A DNA stretch of 64,000 bases from Naumannella halotolerans (GCF_004364645.1 NZ_SOAW01000001.1:124001-188000); one strand, 5' to 3'. Positions 25,836 to 38,260 are shown, counted from the stretch's first letter. Notes: generated by a model from the letters alone, not told the origin. Numbers and translations: made by a program.

Positions 25836-27107
25836 TCAGGTCCTCGGCGGATCGGGTTCGGGCCCGGCAACGGGGTCGGGGGTCTCACCGTCGCGGTGGG
25901 GTACCCCCGGAGCCATCACCGAGGCCATCAATGTCGCCAGTATGGCCAACCCGGCGCCGACGGCGAAGGCGAGTTGCATGGAGACCACATCGGCCAGCAG
26001 GCCGGCCACCAGCGGGCCGAGGATGCCGCCGATGTCGGACATCATCGAGAACACCGCCACCGGCTGCCCGCCACGGGGACCGACGACATCGCCCACAGCG
26101 GCCGCCGGGGCGGTCCCGAGCAGCGAGGCGCCGAGACCGTAGACGACCATCGCCACGGTCAGCCAGGTCAGGCTGGTCGCCCACGGTGTGGCGGCGATCG
26201 ACACCCCACAGAGCACACCCCCGAGCATCAGTGCCGGTCGGCGTCCGGTGGTGTCGACGAACCGTCCGGCCGGTGCCAGGGCGAGGGTCTGCGCCACTGC
26301 GGCGATGGCGAAGGCGATACCGGCATCGGCCGGGGAGCGGTGCAGGGATTCCACCACCAGGATCGGCACCAGGGAGCTGCGGACGCCGAAGGAGTTCCAG
26401 CCCTGGCTGAAGTTGGCCATACAGGCCGCGCGGTATCCGGCATCGGCCAGCGCGCTGCGTACCGTCGCCGACCCGGTGGCACGGCTGAGTGGATCGTGGG
26501 CCGGCGGCCGCAGCAGGAGGGCACCGACCAGGCCGGCGACGGCGAGCGTCACGGCGTAGAAGAAGAAGGGTGCGGTCAGCGAGATCCGGGCGAGCAGGCT
26601 GCCCAGGGCGGGACCGGCCATGCCGCCCAGCAGGAAACCGCTCTGCATGGTTCCGCTGGCCCGCCCGCGCTGCTCGGCAGTCACCGATCGCAACAGCAGG
26701 GTCATCGCCGAGACCGAGAACATCGCCGAGCCGATGCCACCGAGACCGCGCATGATCAACAGCTGCGGGTAGCTGGTGGCCAGGCCGGCGGCGGCGCTGG
26801 AGGCGGCGACGATCAACACCCCGGCCGAGAGCACGACCCGCTCGGAGAAGCGTCGCAGCATCCTGGCGGCGAAGGGGGAGAAGAGAAATCGCAGGAACCC
26901 GAAGGCCGAGATCACCGCACCGGCCTCCAGGTTGCCGATGCCGAAACTCCGGGCGAAGACCGGCAGCACCGGCACCAGCACCCCGAAGCCGACGGCGACA
27001 CAGAACCCGATCAGCGCCAGGACGTAGACCTCGCGGGGGAAATGCGTACGCCGGGTCCACCACTGTCCGAACCGGATCCTCACCGGCACCCGGCCCGCGT
27101 ACGACAC
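25836..27107 (-). CDS. MFS transporter
   Basis: 423-residue major facilitator protein with 12 predicted membrane helices. The first half opens [30 protein letters not shown] and has the loop 2-3 motif [21 protein letters not shown] in degenerate form (a DRxGRR variant). The second half has the repeat [21 protein letters not shown]. Proteins of this kind are drug or metabolite exporters of the DHA1 type. The start is GTG with AGTGAG just upstream. The C-terminus is a short Pro/Asp tail. It is the first gene of the MFS-ung-msrA unit. Substrate unknown. Confidence 0.85.
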   Translation of the reverse strand: MSYAGRVPVRIRFGQWWTRRTHFPREVYVLALIGFCVAVGFGVLVPVLPVFARSFGIGNLEAGAVISAFGFLRFLFSPFAARMLRRFSERVVLSAGVLIVAASSAAAGLATSYPQLLIMRGLGGIGSAMFSVSAMTLLLRSVTAEQRGRASGTMQSGFLLGGMAGPALGSLLARISLTAPFFFYAVTLAVAGLVGALLLRPPAHDPLSRATGSATVRSALADAGYRAACMANFSQGWNSFGVRSSLVPILVVESLHRSPADAGIAFAIAAVAQTLALAPAGRFVDTTGRRPALMLGGVLCGVSIAATPWATSLTWLTVAMVVYGLGASLLGTAPAAAVGDVVGPRGGQPVAVFSMMSDIGGILGPLVAGLLADVVSMQLAFAVGAGLAILATLMASVMAPGVPHRDGETPDPVAGPEPDPPRT

Positions 27108-27253
27108 CTCACTGGCGCGACCCTAGCGCGCCGCGACAGCACCCGGCGAGCGGGCGTCCGCGGACTCGGTGACCGTCGCCCGATCCCGGATTCGGCCCTG
27201 AACCGGACGGGCCAGCGCCTGCCGGGCCGGTGCCCGAACCTAGACTCGGAGCC

Positions 27254-28576
27254 ATGGACTCCACGGAAATGGATGCGATCCTCGACGAGTTGGCTGCCGG
27301 TCGGATCGACAAGGCCGAAGCAGCCCGACGGATCCAGGCCGTCCGCGGTGCCGGATCGAACGCCCCGCAACAGGCGGCGGATGGCTTGGGGTGGCCGGCA
27401 GCCGAGTCGCCCGCCGACCAGCCGCTCTCGGCCGCCGCCGAGGAGGCCGTGGTGGAGGAGCAGGCAGTCGAGGAGCCGGAACCGGCCCCGGCAGCCGAGC
27501 CCCTGAACGAGCGCGATCTCGGTCGGGCACAGGCACCGGGGGTGGCCCGGGAGGACTTCCGTCGCCCGGTCCACGGCCCCGAGCCGACCGCCGGGACCGA
27601 TACGTCGGATGCATCGACCACCGACCCATCGGAGGCCGGCACCGATCCATCGGGCACCGATCCGGGCGAGCGCGGCTCGGCTGCATCGGACGGGTCGAAG
27701 GCGGGCCGGACCGGTCAGGACGCGCCGAAGGCCGAGGACAAGGTCTCCACCGCTGATGGCGTTCCCGATCTCGGCGCCTGGTTCGACACCGCCCGCCGGG
27801 GGTTCGGGCGATTGCGCAGTGATGCCGAGAAGGGTTTCGACCGGTTGCGGGCCGAGGCCGAGAGCAGACTGGGTGAGCGACGTCCGAGCGCCGACAGCGG
27901 CGCCGGTGCCGGTACGGGAACGCCCAAGAATTCGGCCAAGGGGGTGCAGCGGGTCTTCATCCGAGCCGTCGGTCGGCGGATCCGGGTGGTCGGTGATGCC
28001 GATGTCGCCACGGTCACCGTCGACGGCACCCACAACCTGAAGCGTCGCGATCAGGTCATCGAGATCACCAGCGAGGGCGATGTCGGACCGTCGCTGCAGG
28101 GATTCAGCATCTTCCGGCCGCCGCGCAGTTTCGACGACGTGAAATCGATGGGGCTGGGAAGGGAACTGACGGTCCGGATCAACCCGGCGCTGCAACTCGA
28201 CGCCGAGATCACCGGTGGCTCGTTGCACACCGAGGGAGTGGAGCGGTTGGGCAAGGTACGGGTGACCGTCGGCGGTGCCCGGTTCAGCGGCGTCACCGGC
28301 GCCGAGGACGTGTTGGTGCAGGCCGGTCCGGCGACGCTTGCGGCCACGATCACCAGCGGTCGATCCCGGGTGCGCTGTGAGTCGGGCACCTTGACCGTGA
28401 CCCTGGGCGCCGGCAGCAACGTGACCGTGCACACCGAGAGTCAGCTGGGCCGGATCGCCTGGGCCGGGGCGCACAGCGGTGCCGCCGACGAGGTCGAACT
28501 CGGCAACGGCAGCGCCCGGCTGGATGTGGGTGCGGTGATGGCCTCGGCCACCATCCGTACCGAGGTCGCCGAATAG
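27254..28576 (+). CDS. SHOCT-like N-terminus plus DUF4097 beta-repeat protein
   Basis: 440 residues. The N-terminus MDAILDELAAGRIDKAEAARRIQAV (about 5-30) is a short helical SHOCT-like oligomerisation element. It is followed by a long low-complexity Ala/Glu/Pro/Asp/Ser region (about 35-165). An amphipathic helical stretch, FDTARRGFGRLRSDAEKGFDRLRAEAESRLG, precedes the C-terminal 200 residues, which are repetitive beta-strands in the DUF4097 style (GGSLHTEGVERLGKVRVTVGGARFSGVTGAEDVLVQAG, VHTESQLGRI). DUF4097 is thought to form a beta-helix or adhesin-like surface; the role is unknown. No signal peptide is seen. TAGACT ends 7 nt before the ATG, suggesting a leaderless mRNA. Confidence 0.7.
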   Translation: MDSTEMDAILDELAAGRIDKAEAARRIQAVRGAGSNAPQQAADGLGWPAAESPADQPLSAAAEEAVVEEQAVEEPEPAPAAEPLNERDLGRAQAPGVAREDFRRPVHGPEPTAGTDTSDASTTDPSEAGTDPSGTDPGERGSAASDGSKAGRTGQDAPKAEDKVSTADGVPDLGAWFDTARRGFGRLRSDAEKGFDRLRAEAESRLGERRPSADSGAGAGTGTPKNSAKGVQRVFIRAVGRRIRVVGDADVATVTVDGTHNLKRRDQVIEITSEGDVGPSLQGFSIFRPPRSFDDVKSMGLGRELTVRINPALQLDAEITGGSLHTEGVERLGKVRVTVGGARFSGVTGAEDVLVQAGPATLAATITSGRSRVRCESGTLTVTLGAGSNVTVHTESQLGRIAWAGAHSGAADEVELGNGSARLDVGAVMASATIRTEVAE

Positions 28577-28633
28577 GCCGAACGCCCAGAGCCCGGCCGG
28601 GTCACACAGGTCGGGACGACCACAGGTCGGGAC

Positions 28634-28673
28634 AACAGGAGGGCCGCACGGCGATCCGTGCGGCCCTCCTGTT
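28634..28673. terminator. Strong bidirectional terminator between the DUF4097 gene and greA
   Basis: A perfect 18-bp stem (28634-28651 with 28656-28673) around a CGAT loop, in the gap between two convergent genes. Just upstream, CACAGGTCGGGAC occurs twice (28605-28617 and 28621-28633) as a 16-bp-period direct repeat. Confidence 0.9.
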
Positions 28674-28690
28674 GGCAGTGTGTTCGAGGG

Positions 28691-29206
28691 TCAGCCGGTG
28701 AAGGGTTCGACGCCGGTGATGGTGACGTTGATCTGCTTGCCGTTCGGTGCCTCGTAGGACACCGAATCGCCCTTCTTCTTGTCCAGGATCGCGGCACCCA
28801 GGGGGCTCTGCGGGCTGTAGACGTTGAGGTGGTTCACGTCGTCGTCCAACCCGAGCATCTCGCGGGAGCCGAGCAGGAAGGTGTCGGTGTCGGTCTCGTC
28901 ACCGTCGAAGGCGATTGTCACCTTCGAGCCCGGGACGACCAGATCCACCTCGGCGGGTGCCTCGCCCACCTCGGCGCGGCTCAGCATGTCCTTCAACTGC
29001 AGGATCCGGGCCTCCATCTGGCCCTGCTCCTCGCGCGCCGCGTGGTAGCCGCCGTTCTCCTTCAGGTCGCCCTCTTCGCGGGCCTGCGCGATCCGCGCAG
29101 TCACCTCGGCGCGACCGGTGTTCTCCAGGTGCGCCAGCTCGGCGGCCAACTTGTCGTAGGCCTCCTGGGTGAGCCAGATCGTGTTCGTTTGGGTGGTCTC
29201 TGCCAT
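28691..29206 (-). CDS. greA: Transcription elongation factor GreA
   Basis: 171 residues. GreA rescues backtracked RNA polymerase by inserting its coiled coil into the secondary channel. The N-terminal coiled coil carries the tip acidic pair in AREEGDLKENGGYHAAREEQ (about 43-62). The C-terminal FKBP-like domain includes SPLGAAILDKKKGDSVSYEAPNG. The actinobacterial form has the inserted DGDETDTDTFLLGSREM. TAGCCT (complement of 29213-29218) ends 6 nt from the ATG, so the transcript is probably leaderless. Gene order greA, DUF4307, mca matches Mycobacterium tuberculosis Rv1080c-Rv1082. Confidence 0.95.
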   Translation of the reverse strand: MAETTQTNTIWLTQEAYDKLAAELAHLENTGRAEVTARIAQAREEGDLKENGGYHAAREEQGQMEARILQLKDMLSRAEVGEAPAEVDLVVPGSKVTIAFDGDETDTDTFLLGSREMLGLDDDVNHLNVYSPQSPLGAAILDKKKGDSVSYEAPNGKQINVTITGVEPFTG

Positions 29207-29260
29207 CGAACAAGGCTAGCAAAGCCCCCGACGGTACGACGGATCGCGCTGCCGCACGGC

Positions 29261-29692
29261 TCAGAGAGCCTCGCAGTCCTCCACGTCGACCGCAGTGGAG
29301 CGGCGGTAGGTCAGGATCGTCACCTCGACGGTCGCCTCGTTCGCCTCGCTGGGTTCGATCAGCTGGGTGACCTCACCGACCCGTTCGAAGTTCTCGGCCA
29401 GGGCGAACACCTCGCAGGTGGCCGGGCGCGAGGGGTCGGGGCGATAGACGTCGATCACGGCATCCACCCGGTCGGGGTGGGTCTGGAAACCCCGGACACT
29501 GCCGCCGACCTGCTCGTTCCCGTGGAACGAGGCGATCCAGAGGTAGGTGCCGCCGGCTATCAGGGCGAGCACGGCGATGATCGCGATCCACCCGGTGCGA
29601 CCGATCCGCGGCGGTGGGTACCGGCGGGCGATCCGTTCCCTCTCGGCCTCGTCGAGGCCTTGGCTGCTGGACACCTGTCCATTGTGCTGCAT
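29261..29692 (-). CDS. DUF4307 membrane protein
   Basis: 143 residues with a short cytoplasmic N-terminus containing RIARRYPPPRIGRTGW, one transmembrane helix (about 34-56, IAIIAVLALIAGGTYLWIASF) and an extracytoplasmic beta-type domain with PATCEVFALAENFERVGEV and two Cys. This is the DUF4307 pattern of Rv1081c-like proteins; function unknown. It is encoded divergently from mca and upstream of greA on the same strand, the conserved actinobacterial arrangement. ATG at 29692 has GGGTGG four bases upstream; an internal GTG at SSSQG is an alternative. Confidence 0.8.
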   Translation of the reverse strand: MQHNGQVSSSQGLDEAERERIARRYPPPRIGRTGWIAIIAVLALIAGGTYLWIASFHGNEQVGGSVRGFQTHPDRVDAVIDVYRPDPSRPATCEVFALAENFERVGEVTQLIEPSEANEATVEVTILTYRRSTAVDVEDCEAL

Positions 29693-29883
29693 CGGCCACC
29701 CGGTGCCGAAATGCCGCTCGTACCGGCTTTTCTGGAATCGGTGTCGGTCCTTCGTTGTTGTATGGAGGTGAGCCCACGGTCGGCCGGTTTCGGCCCGCCG
29801 GAGGCCCGGAACGGATCCCGACGTGACGCAGGTCGCGCCGGTTGGATTGGCGAGGACGCGTGCTGCGGGGAAGGATGACCTCC

Positions 29884-30855
29884 ATGGTCGAATCAGTTGC
29901 CGACGATCTCGAAGGCCCCGCCGTCGTGCTGCCGCGCAGGCATGACCACCACGGTGAGCCGCTGCGGTTGTTGCACGTGCACGCGCACCCCGATGACGAG
30001 TCGAGCAAGGGCGCGGCGACCACGGCCCGGTACGTCGCCGAGGGGGTCGAGGTGATGGTGGCGACCTGCACCGGCGGCGAGCGCGGCTCGATCCTGAATC
30101 CGGCGATGGAACGACCCGACATCGAGGCCAACATCGCCGAGGTACGACGCAACGAGATGGCCGCGGCGAGGAAGATCCTGGGGATCGAACAGGTCTGGCT
30201 CGGCTTCGTCGACTCCGGCCTGCCCGAGGGTGATCCGCTGCCGCCGCTGCCGGAGGGCTGTTTCGGGCTGACCGATCCGCAGGAGACGGCGCGCGAACTG
30301 GTGAAGGTGATCCGGCAGTTCCGGCCACAGGTGATGACCACCTATGACGAGAACGGCGGTTACCCGCACCCGGATCACATCATGACCCACCGGATCAGCA
30401 TGACCGCCTACGAACTGGCCGCCGACCCCGCTGCCTGGCCCGAGCTCGGCGAGCCGTGGGAGGTGTCGAAGCTCTACTACCACATGACCTTCCATCGCCG
30501 GCGGCTTGCGGCCCTGGACGCCGCGATGACCGAGGAGGGGCTGGAGTCGCCGTACCGGGAATGGCTGGCGAACTGGGACCGGGGTGAGGACTGGGAGAAG
30601 CGGGTGACCACCCGGGTCTGGGCCGCGGACTGGTTCGGGGTACGCGATGCCGCCCTGCTCGCCCACGCCACCCAGGTCGACCCGGACGGGCGGTGGTTCG
30701 CCATCCCGCTGCACGTGCAGCGGCGCGCCTGGCCGACCGAGGACTTCGAGTTGGCCCGCAGTCGGGTCGAGTCATCCCTGCCGGAGGACGACCTGTTCGC
30801 CGGCATTGCGGTCGAGTCGCCGGTCGTACCGGCGGTGGAGGAGGCATCGGCATGA
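29884..30855 (+). CDS. mca: Mycothiol S-conjugate amidase
   Basis: 323 residues of the PIG-L/MshB-like zinc deacetylase family. Mca cleaves mycothiol S-conjugates, releasing a mercapturic acid that is exported and GlcN-Ins that is recycled. The zinc motif is LLHVHAHPDDESSKGAA near the N-terminus, with the distal His in ENGGYPHPDHIMTHR. VMVATCTGGERGSILNP and LGIEQVWLGFVDSGLPEGD are typical of Mca rather than MshB. It shows that the organism makes mycothiol. An ATG 9 nt upstream (MTSMVES) is in frame, but GGGGAAGG is better spaced for the one used. It overlaps the next small gene (ATGA). Confidence 0.93.
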   Translation: MVESVADDLEGPAVVLPRRHDHHGEPLRLLHVHAHPDDESSKGAATTARYVAEGVEVMVATCTGGERGSILNPAMERPDIEANIAEVRRNEMAAARKILGIEQVWLGFVDSGLPEGDPLPPLPEGCFGLTDPQETARELVKVIRQFRPQVMTTYDENGGYPHPDHIMTHRISMTAYELAADPAAWPELGEPWEVSKLYYHMTFHRRRLAALDAAMTEEGLESPYREWLANWDRGEDWEKRVTTRVWAADWFGVRDAALLAHATQVDPDGRWFAIPLHVQRRAWPTEDFELARSRVESSLPEDDLFAGIAVESPVVPAVEEASA

Positions 30856-31181
30856 GGAACGAGGACAATCCCCTGGCAGCGATCGCGATCCCCGGATGGG
30901 GGATGGCGATCGTGCTGGTGCTGATCATGGCGGCGATGGGCCTGATCTTCTGGTCGATGATGCGGCGGCTGCGGGCCGAGCGGCTCGAACTGCAGGCAGA
31001 GGCCGAGGCCGCCGGCGAGACGGTGCTGGCCGTACCGACGCTGGAGGACCTGGACCGTGACGCCGACGGGGGCCGCCACCGCTCGGCGGACCGGACGGCA
31101 GGGGCTGTCCGCGACACGCCCGAGCCGGCCTCGGAGACGGTCCGCGACACGCCGAGCAAACCGCGCCAGACCGGCGATTGA
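30852..31181 (+). CDS. Small membrane protein following mca (Rv1083-like)
   Basis: 109 residues with one membrane helix (about 8-36, AAIAIPGWGMAIVLVLIMAAMGLIFWSMM), then a charged cytoplasmic tail with a short helical RAERLELQAEAEAAGE stretch and a Ser/Thr/Pro/Asp-rich end. The start overlaps the mca stop as ATGA, so translation is coupled. A small single-pass protein in the same position after mca is conserved in mycobacteria (Rv1083). Function unknown. Confidence 0.75.
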   Translation: MRNEDNPLAAIAIPGWGMAIVLVLIMAAMGLIFWSMMRRLRAERLELQAEAEAAGETVLAVPTLEDLDRDADGGRHRSADRTAGAVRDTPEPASETVRDTPSKPRQTGD

Positions 31182-31237
31182 GCAAGATTCCGGTCCGACT
31201 TGTGGTCTTCCGGTTTCCAAAATCACATGCGTGTAAT

Positions 31238-31284
31238 ACGCTTATCTAGCGGTCAAGGTGACTGTCAGACACTACATCTAGTGT
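31238..31284 (+). promoter_or_regulatory. Tandem NrdR boxes and promoter of nrdHIEF
   Basis: Two 16-bp NrdR-type boxes, ACGCTTATCTAGCGGT (31238-31253) and ACACTACATCTAGTGT (31269-31284), start 31 bp apart, i.e. three helical turns, the canonical spacing for NrdR repression of ribonucleotide reductase genes. TAATAC at 31234-31239 is a likely -10 element overlapping the first box. The nrdH leader is then about 120-160 nt. Confidence 0.88.
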
Positions 31285-31405
31285 TCAGGGCAGCCGAAAG
31301 GGCCGAGCGGTGAGGCTGACGGGAAGTAGGTCGGCAGATCCGGTCAACAGGTCAACGGCAGACCGAACAAGCAGGGTTTCCCTCGGGTTTTTTAGGAGAT
31401 GTGAC

Positions 31406-31666
31406 ATGTCCGTGACGGTGTACACCAAGCCTGGATGCGTTCAGTGCACGGCCACCTACCGTGCCCTCGACAAGGCGGGTGTGGAGTACGAGGTGATCGA
31501 CCTCACCGAGGACGATGCGGCGCTCGAGCACAGCAAGAACCTGGGCTACTTCGCGGCCCCGATCGTGATCACCGCGACCGATCACTGGTCGGGTTTCCGC
31601 CCCGACAAGATCGCGGCACTGGCCAAGGCGCAGGTCGAACAGACCTCCGCCAGCAGCGTCGCCTGA
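31406..31666 (+). CDS. nrdH: Glutaredoxin-like electron donor NrdH
   Basis: 86-residue redoxin that supplies electrons to the class Ib ribonucleotide reductase. The active site CVQC follows VTVYTKPG at the N-terminus. FAAPIVITATDHWSGFRPDKI is the NrdH-specific cis-Pro/WSGFRPD segment that distinguishes it from glutaredoxins and allows reduction by thioredoxin reductase. The start is the ATG after TTTAGGAGATGTGAC; upstream in-frame sequence is leader. First gene of nrdHIEF. Confidence 0.95.
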   Translation: MSVTVYTKPGCVQCTATYRALDKAGVEYEVIDLTEDDAALEHSKNLGYFAAPIVITATDHWSGFRPDKIAALAKAQVEQTSASSVA

Positions 31667-31787
31667 GCAATCCGACAGGGCCGGTCGACCCGAACAGCTG
31701 ATTCGGGTCTCCGGCCCCGAAGGCGCCCGGCACCGGGCGTCGCCGAACCGAACGACCAACAGATCAACGGTCTGAGTGAGGCAAAAC

Positions 31788-32209
31788 ATGACGAGTGCAA
31801 CGGTCGAACCGACAACAGGCATTCGGCAGACCACGGATCGCGTGATCCACTTCTCCTCGAGCTCGGGCAACACCGACCGGTTCGTGCAGAAGCTGGGGAT
31901 CGAGGCCACCAGGATCCCGCTGGACGGGACCCCGGTGCAGGCCCGGGCACCGTTCGTGCTGGTCGTACCGACCTACGGTGCCGAAGGCAAGGGGCACGTA
32001 CCGCCCAAGGTGGTTGCGTTCCTGAACGATCCGGTCAACCGGTCACACCTGCTGGGTGTGATCGGGGCCGGCAACACGAATTTTCATGACACCTACTGCT
32101 TGGCCGCAGACATCATCGCCGCCAAGTGCCAGGTGCCCGTTTTCTACAAGTTTGAACTCATGGGGACCCCCGACGACGTCGACCGGGTCAGGGAAGGATT
32201 GGAAGCACT

Positions 32210-32225
<16 letters not shown>
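31788..32225 (+). CDS. nrdI: NrdI flavodoxin-like protein
   Basis: 145 residues. NrdI is an FMN protein that supplies the oxidant for assembling the dimanganese-tyrosyl radical in NrdF. The FMN phosphate loop is [15 protein letters not shown] (about 23-37), followed by [21 protein letters not shown] and [32 protein letters not shown] near the C-terminus is typical. The ATG used follows GTGAGGCAAAAC. Its 3' end overlaps nrdE by 16 nt. Confidence 0.95.
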
Positions 32226-35504
<3,279 letters not shown>

Positions 35505-35509
35505 GTCGG

Positions 35510-35902
35510 GTGTCGAGGGCGAGTGCCGGTTGTGCGGCACTCGCCCTGTTTCTGGGCGGTTGTGCCGGGGGAGATGATCCGCTCGCGCTGACGGCGCAGC
35601 GGGACGGCGCGAGCGTCGTCATGGTGCAACTGTCTGATCCCGGCGGTGGCATGGAAGCTGCCTTCAGCGGCACCGTGACCGTCACCCGGGACGGGTGCTG
35701 GACGTTCGACGACGAGGCGCCGCTGGTGTTCCCGGCCGGCACCGATCTGGTCGACGACGGGCGGGCGGTCGAACTGTCCGACGGCACGGTGACTCGACTC
35801 GGGGATCAAGTGCGGTTCGGCGGCGGATTCGTCGACATCGACAGCCGAAGCGGGGTCGCTGCCGAATGCGCCGACGGCGACAGTCTGATCCTGTGGCAGT
35901 GA
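35510..35902 (+). CDS. Small predicted lipoprotein of unknown function
   Basis: 130 residues. The N-terminus SRASAGCAALALFLGGCAGGDD reads as a lipoprotein signal with lipobox LGGC (Cys at about 18). The mature domain is beta-rich, with FSGTVTVTRDGCWTFDDEAPLVFPAGTDLVDDGRAVEL and two further Cys (DGCW and AECAD) that could form a disulfide. No family recognised. The GTG start lies only 5 nt after the nrdF stop. The nrdF terminator hairpin (35519-35544) falls inside its signal-peptide codons, so read-through or a separate promoter would be needed for strong expression. Confidence 0.65.
   Translation: MSRASAGCAALALFLGGCAGGDDPLALTAQRDGASVVMVQLSDPGGGMEAAFSGTVTVTRDGCWTFDDEAPLVFPAGTDLVDDGRAVELSDGTVTRLGDQVRFGGGFVDIDSRSGVAAECADGDSLILWQ
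35519..35544 (+). terminator. Hairpin terminator after nrdF, inside the next reading frame
   Basis: GCGAGTGCCG (35519-35528) pairs perfectly with CGGCACTCGC (35535-35544), loop GTTGTG, followed by CCTGTTTCT. It stands 15 nt after the nrdF stop and overlaps the coding start of the small lipoprotein gene. Confidence 0.65.
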
Positions 35903-36168
35903 CCTGTCTGCCACGGAGCCCGGTGGCGGCCCGAAGGAGACTGAGGCGGTGGGAACAGCACGCCAAGGTCGCCGAGACGCGATGAGATGGCACTGAGCCT
36001 GTGGCGACGCACAAGGGCAGCACGCGCCGTTGCTGAGGACCCGTTGGTGCAGCCACCGGGCCGCGTGATCCGGTGTCGCGGTCTTGCTGATAGCGCTCCC
36101 CGGCGCGTCACCCGTGGTGTGTCAGACGAAGCCGCCGTATGCGAGTCGACGGGTGATTCCGAAATGAG

Positions 36169-36741
36169 TCACAACTCGCGCAGACTGATCCGCCCCAACG
36201 TCACTAGCCGCACTCCACGGGCCTGCACTTCGTCGGCTCCGGCATCCTCCTCCTGAAGCAGGAATCCGGCACCGACGACGTCTCCTCCGGCCGAGTGAAG
36301 CAGGTCGAGTGCGGCAACGGCTGACGAGCCGGTGGAGATCACGTCATCGACGAAGAGCACGCGCCGACCGCGGACCGCATCCAGACGCGCGCGGTCGAGC
36401 ATGAGTTCCTGCTTCCCGTGGCTCGTGATCGAGGTCAGGGTGGCCCGGAGCGCATCCTTCAGGTGGACCTTTCGGGATTTCTGCAGGACGAGATAGTCGT
36501 CAAGCCCCAGGGCGCGGGAGACCTCGACTGCCAGCGGAATCCCCAGAGTCGCGGCCGTGGCCACGATGTCGATTCTGTCGTCCCGGAATCGCTCGGCCAG
36601 TTCGGCGCCCACGGTTTCGATGAACCGGACGCCGTGATCGATCGTCATCAGCAGTGTGATCGCCCGAGTGTCGGAGATCGGTATCACCGGGAGTTCGGCA
36701 GTCCAGGATCCAATTTGTACCGACTGGGTCGTTTCATGCAT
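36169..36741 (-). CDS. Phosphoribosyltransferase, adenine/xanthine PRT-like
   Basis: 190-residue type I phosphoribosyltransferase. The PRPP motif is RRVLFVDDVISTGSSAVAALDLL (about 122-144); an early hood region VIPISDTRAITLLMTIDHG and the segment VATAATLGIPLAVEVSRALG resemble adenine PRTases; DDYLVLQKSRKVHL corresponds to the flexible loop region. It would salvage a purine base to its nucleotide. The start overlaps the end of the upstream permease gene by 8 nt, so the pair is an uptake-plus-salvage unit. The exact base (adenine, xanthine or other) cannot be told. Confidence 0.78.
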   Translation of the reverse strand: MHETTQSVQIGSWTAELPVIPISDTRAITLLMTIDHGVRFIETVGAELAERFRDDRIDIVATAATLGIPLAVEVSRALGLDDYLVLQKSRKVHLKDALRATLTSITSHGKQELMLDRARLDAVRGRRVLFVDDVISTGSSAVAALDLLHSAGGDVVGAGFLLQEEDAGADEVQARGVRLVTLGRISLREL

Positions 36742-38104
36742 GGGATCCCTCGGGGTCCTTTCTACGGGCGTCGAGTCGCGGTCTGATCAGCAGGTTCACC
36801 AGCGGGTGCAGGATGAGCAGCATCACCGTACTGACCATCATCGGGCTGGTCAGGACGCTGGACACACTAGGGGAGAGTGTGGCGACAACATCGTCGGGAA
36901 TGGCTTGCAAACCCACGGGTACTACGAAGCTGACCGCAGCCACGATCAGGTTCAGGTCGTCCCACTCGACATGCCGGAGTTGTTGCACCCCTGAGATCGC
37001 GATAACACCGAACAGGATGGTGGCAGCCGCCGACAGCGCGGGGCCGGGCAGGTTGGCGATGAACAACGCGAGGGGCGGAAAGAATGCCAGACCGACCGCG
37101 AGCGCCCCGGCCGCGATCGTGACCGATCGCGAGGCGATCCCGGACACTCGGAGGATCCCAGCATTCTCGGGGTAGGAGGTGGTCCCGATGCCACCGAAGA
37201 GGCCACCAATGGCCGAGCCTACGAACTCGACGCTCAGACCACGATTGGCGCGGTTCACGTCGACCTTCTGCCCGGACCAGCGGCCCAGTAGGGCGTAGAC
37301 ACTCATCGATTCGGCTCCGGCCTGCAGGAAGCCGATCATCATGATCGGAACAGCAGCCCAACTGAAGCCGATCCCGAACGGCAGCAAGGTCGGAGCGCCG
37401 ATGAGCGGCGTGGCTGTGAGGTCAGGCGGGCTCCACACCCCCATGGCGGCCGCCAGAACCGTTCCGATCGCAACTCCGGCGAGAATCGCCAAGCGTTTCA
37501 ATATGGTGTTCCCGCCAAAGATCATGCAGCCGGCGACCGCCAGTGCGCTGATCACGGCGATGATCACACCGGGGCCGAATCCTGTGCCAGGAGCAAGCTC
37601 GGTGAACCAACCGGAGACGCCGATCGAGGCCAACTGTGCCCCCAGAACGAGAAACATGACGCCGAACACCAAGGGATTCGACACCACCCGGGCGAGGTGT
37701 CCGTACAAGCCCAAGCGGGCAAGCGGGAACGCCAGCAGTGCCGAAAGGAGCCCCGCGATGATCATGGAGCCGAATGCAGTTCCGAGGCCGAACTGGCCCC
37801 CGGTGGCGATGAGTGCGACTAGCAGCGCAGCCGTCGGGCCCTGCACGATCGGCAGTCTCAGAACTCGGCTGGACGATGCGATGGTGACGATACCGGTAAG
37901 CAGGAAACAGCCCTGGATGATCAGGGCAACCTGCTCGGACTCCAAGCCGACTGCCGAGCCCAACGTTGCCGGAAATACCCAGAGTCCGGTCAGTGCCAGC
38001 AGGTGTTGAACTCCGTAGACGGCAGCGCGTTGCGGAGGCAGCGCCTGGTCGTAACCGATCGAGAACGAACCGGGGTCCGCGGTCCTCGGAGGTTGAATGG
38101 TCAT
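36734..38104 (-). CDS. NCS2 family purine/xanthine-type permease
   Basis: 456 residues with about 12-14 membrane segments, of the nucleobase-cation symporter 2 (uracil-xanthine permease) family. Landmarks are YGVQHLLALTGLWVFPATLG at TM1, GFLQAGAESMSVYALLGRWSG (acidic substrate-binding region), the NAT-type signature region VEFVGSAIGGLFGGIGTTSYPENAGILRVSGIASR, and GPALSAAATILFGVIAISGVQQL. The ATG follows GAGAGGCAACT. It is co-transcribed with the phosphoribosyltransferase gene downstream. Substrate is inferred to be a purine base. No riboswitch was recognised in the short upstream leader. Confidence 0.85.
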   Translation of the reverse strand: MTIQPPRTADPGSFSIGYDQALPPQRAAVYGVQHLLALTGLWVFPATLGSAVGLESEQVALIIQGCFLLTGIVTIASSSRVLRLPIVQGPTAALLVALIATGGQFGLGTAFGSMIIAGLLSALLAFPLARLGLYGHLARVVSNPLVFGVMFLVLGAQLASIGVSGWFTELAPGTGFGPGVIIAVISALAVAGCMIFGGNTILKRLAILAGVAIGTVLAAAMGVWSPPDLTATPLIGAPTLLPFGIGFSWAAVPIMMIGFLQAGAESMSVYALLGRWSGQKVDVNRANRGLSVEFVGSAIGGLFGGIGTTSYPENAGILRVSGIASRSVTIAAGALAVGLAFFPPLALFIANLPGPALSAAATILFGVIAISGVQQLRHVEWDDLNLIVAAVSFVVPVGLQAIPDDVVATLSPSVSSVLTSPMMVSTVMLLILHPLVNLLIRPRLDARRKDPEGSHA

Positions 38105-38260
38105 AGTTGCCTCTCGGGAGCGGTTTCCCCCTGAAGCTAGACCGGCGGAAGGCAGATAGCTTTACGACGCGGTTACGGCCCGGTTTCGTCCTTGGCGATC
38201 AAGGCTGGGTGCCCTCGGGGCCGCCGCGTCAGCGGCGCAGACGAATCAGCCCGACGGGTC

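Noticed and set aside
35903-36168. 266-nt gap between the lipoprotein gene and the phosphoribosyltransferase gene
   Set aside because: No credible open frame, RNA or convincing terminator was found; left unannotated.
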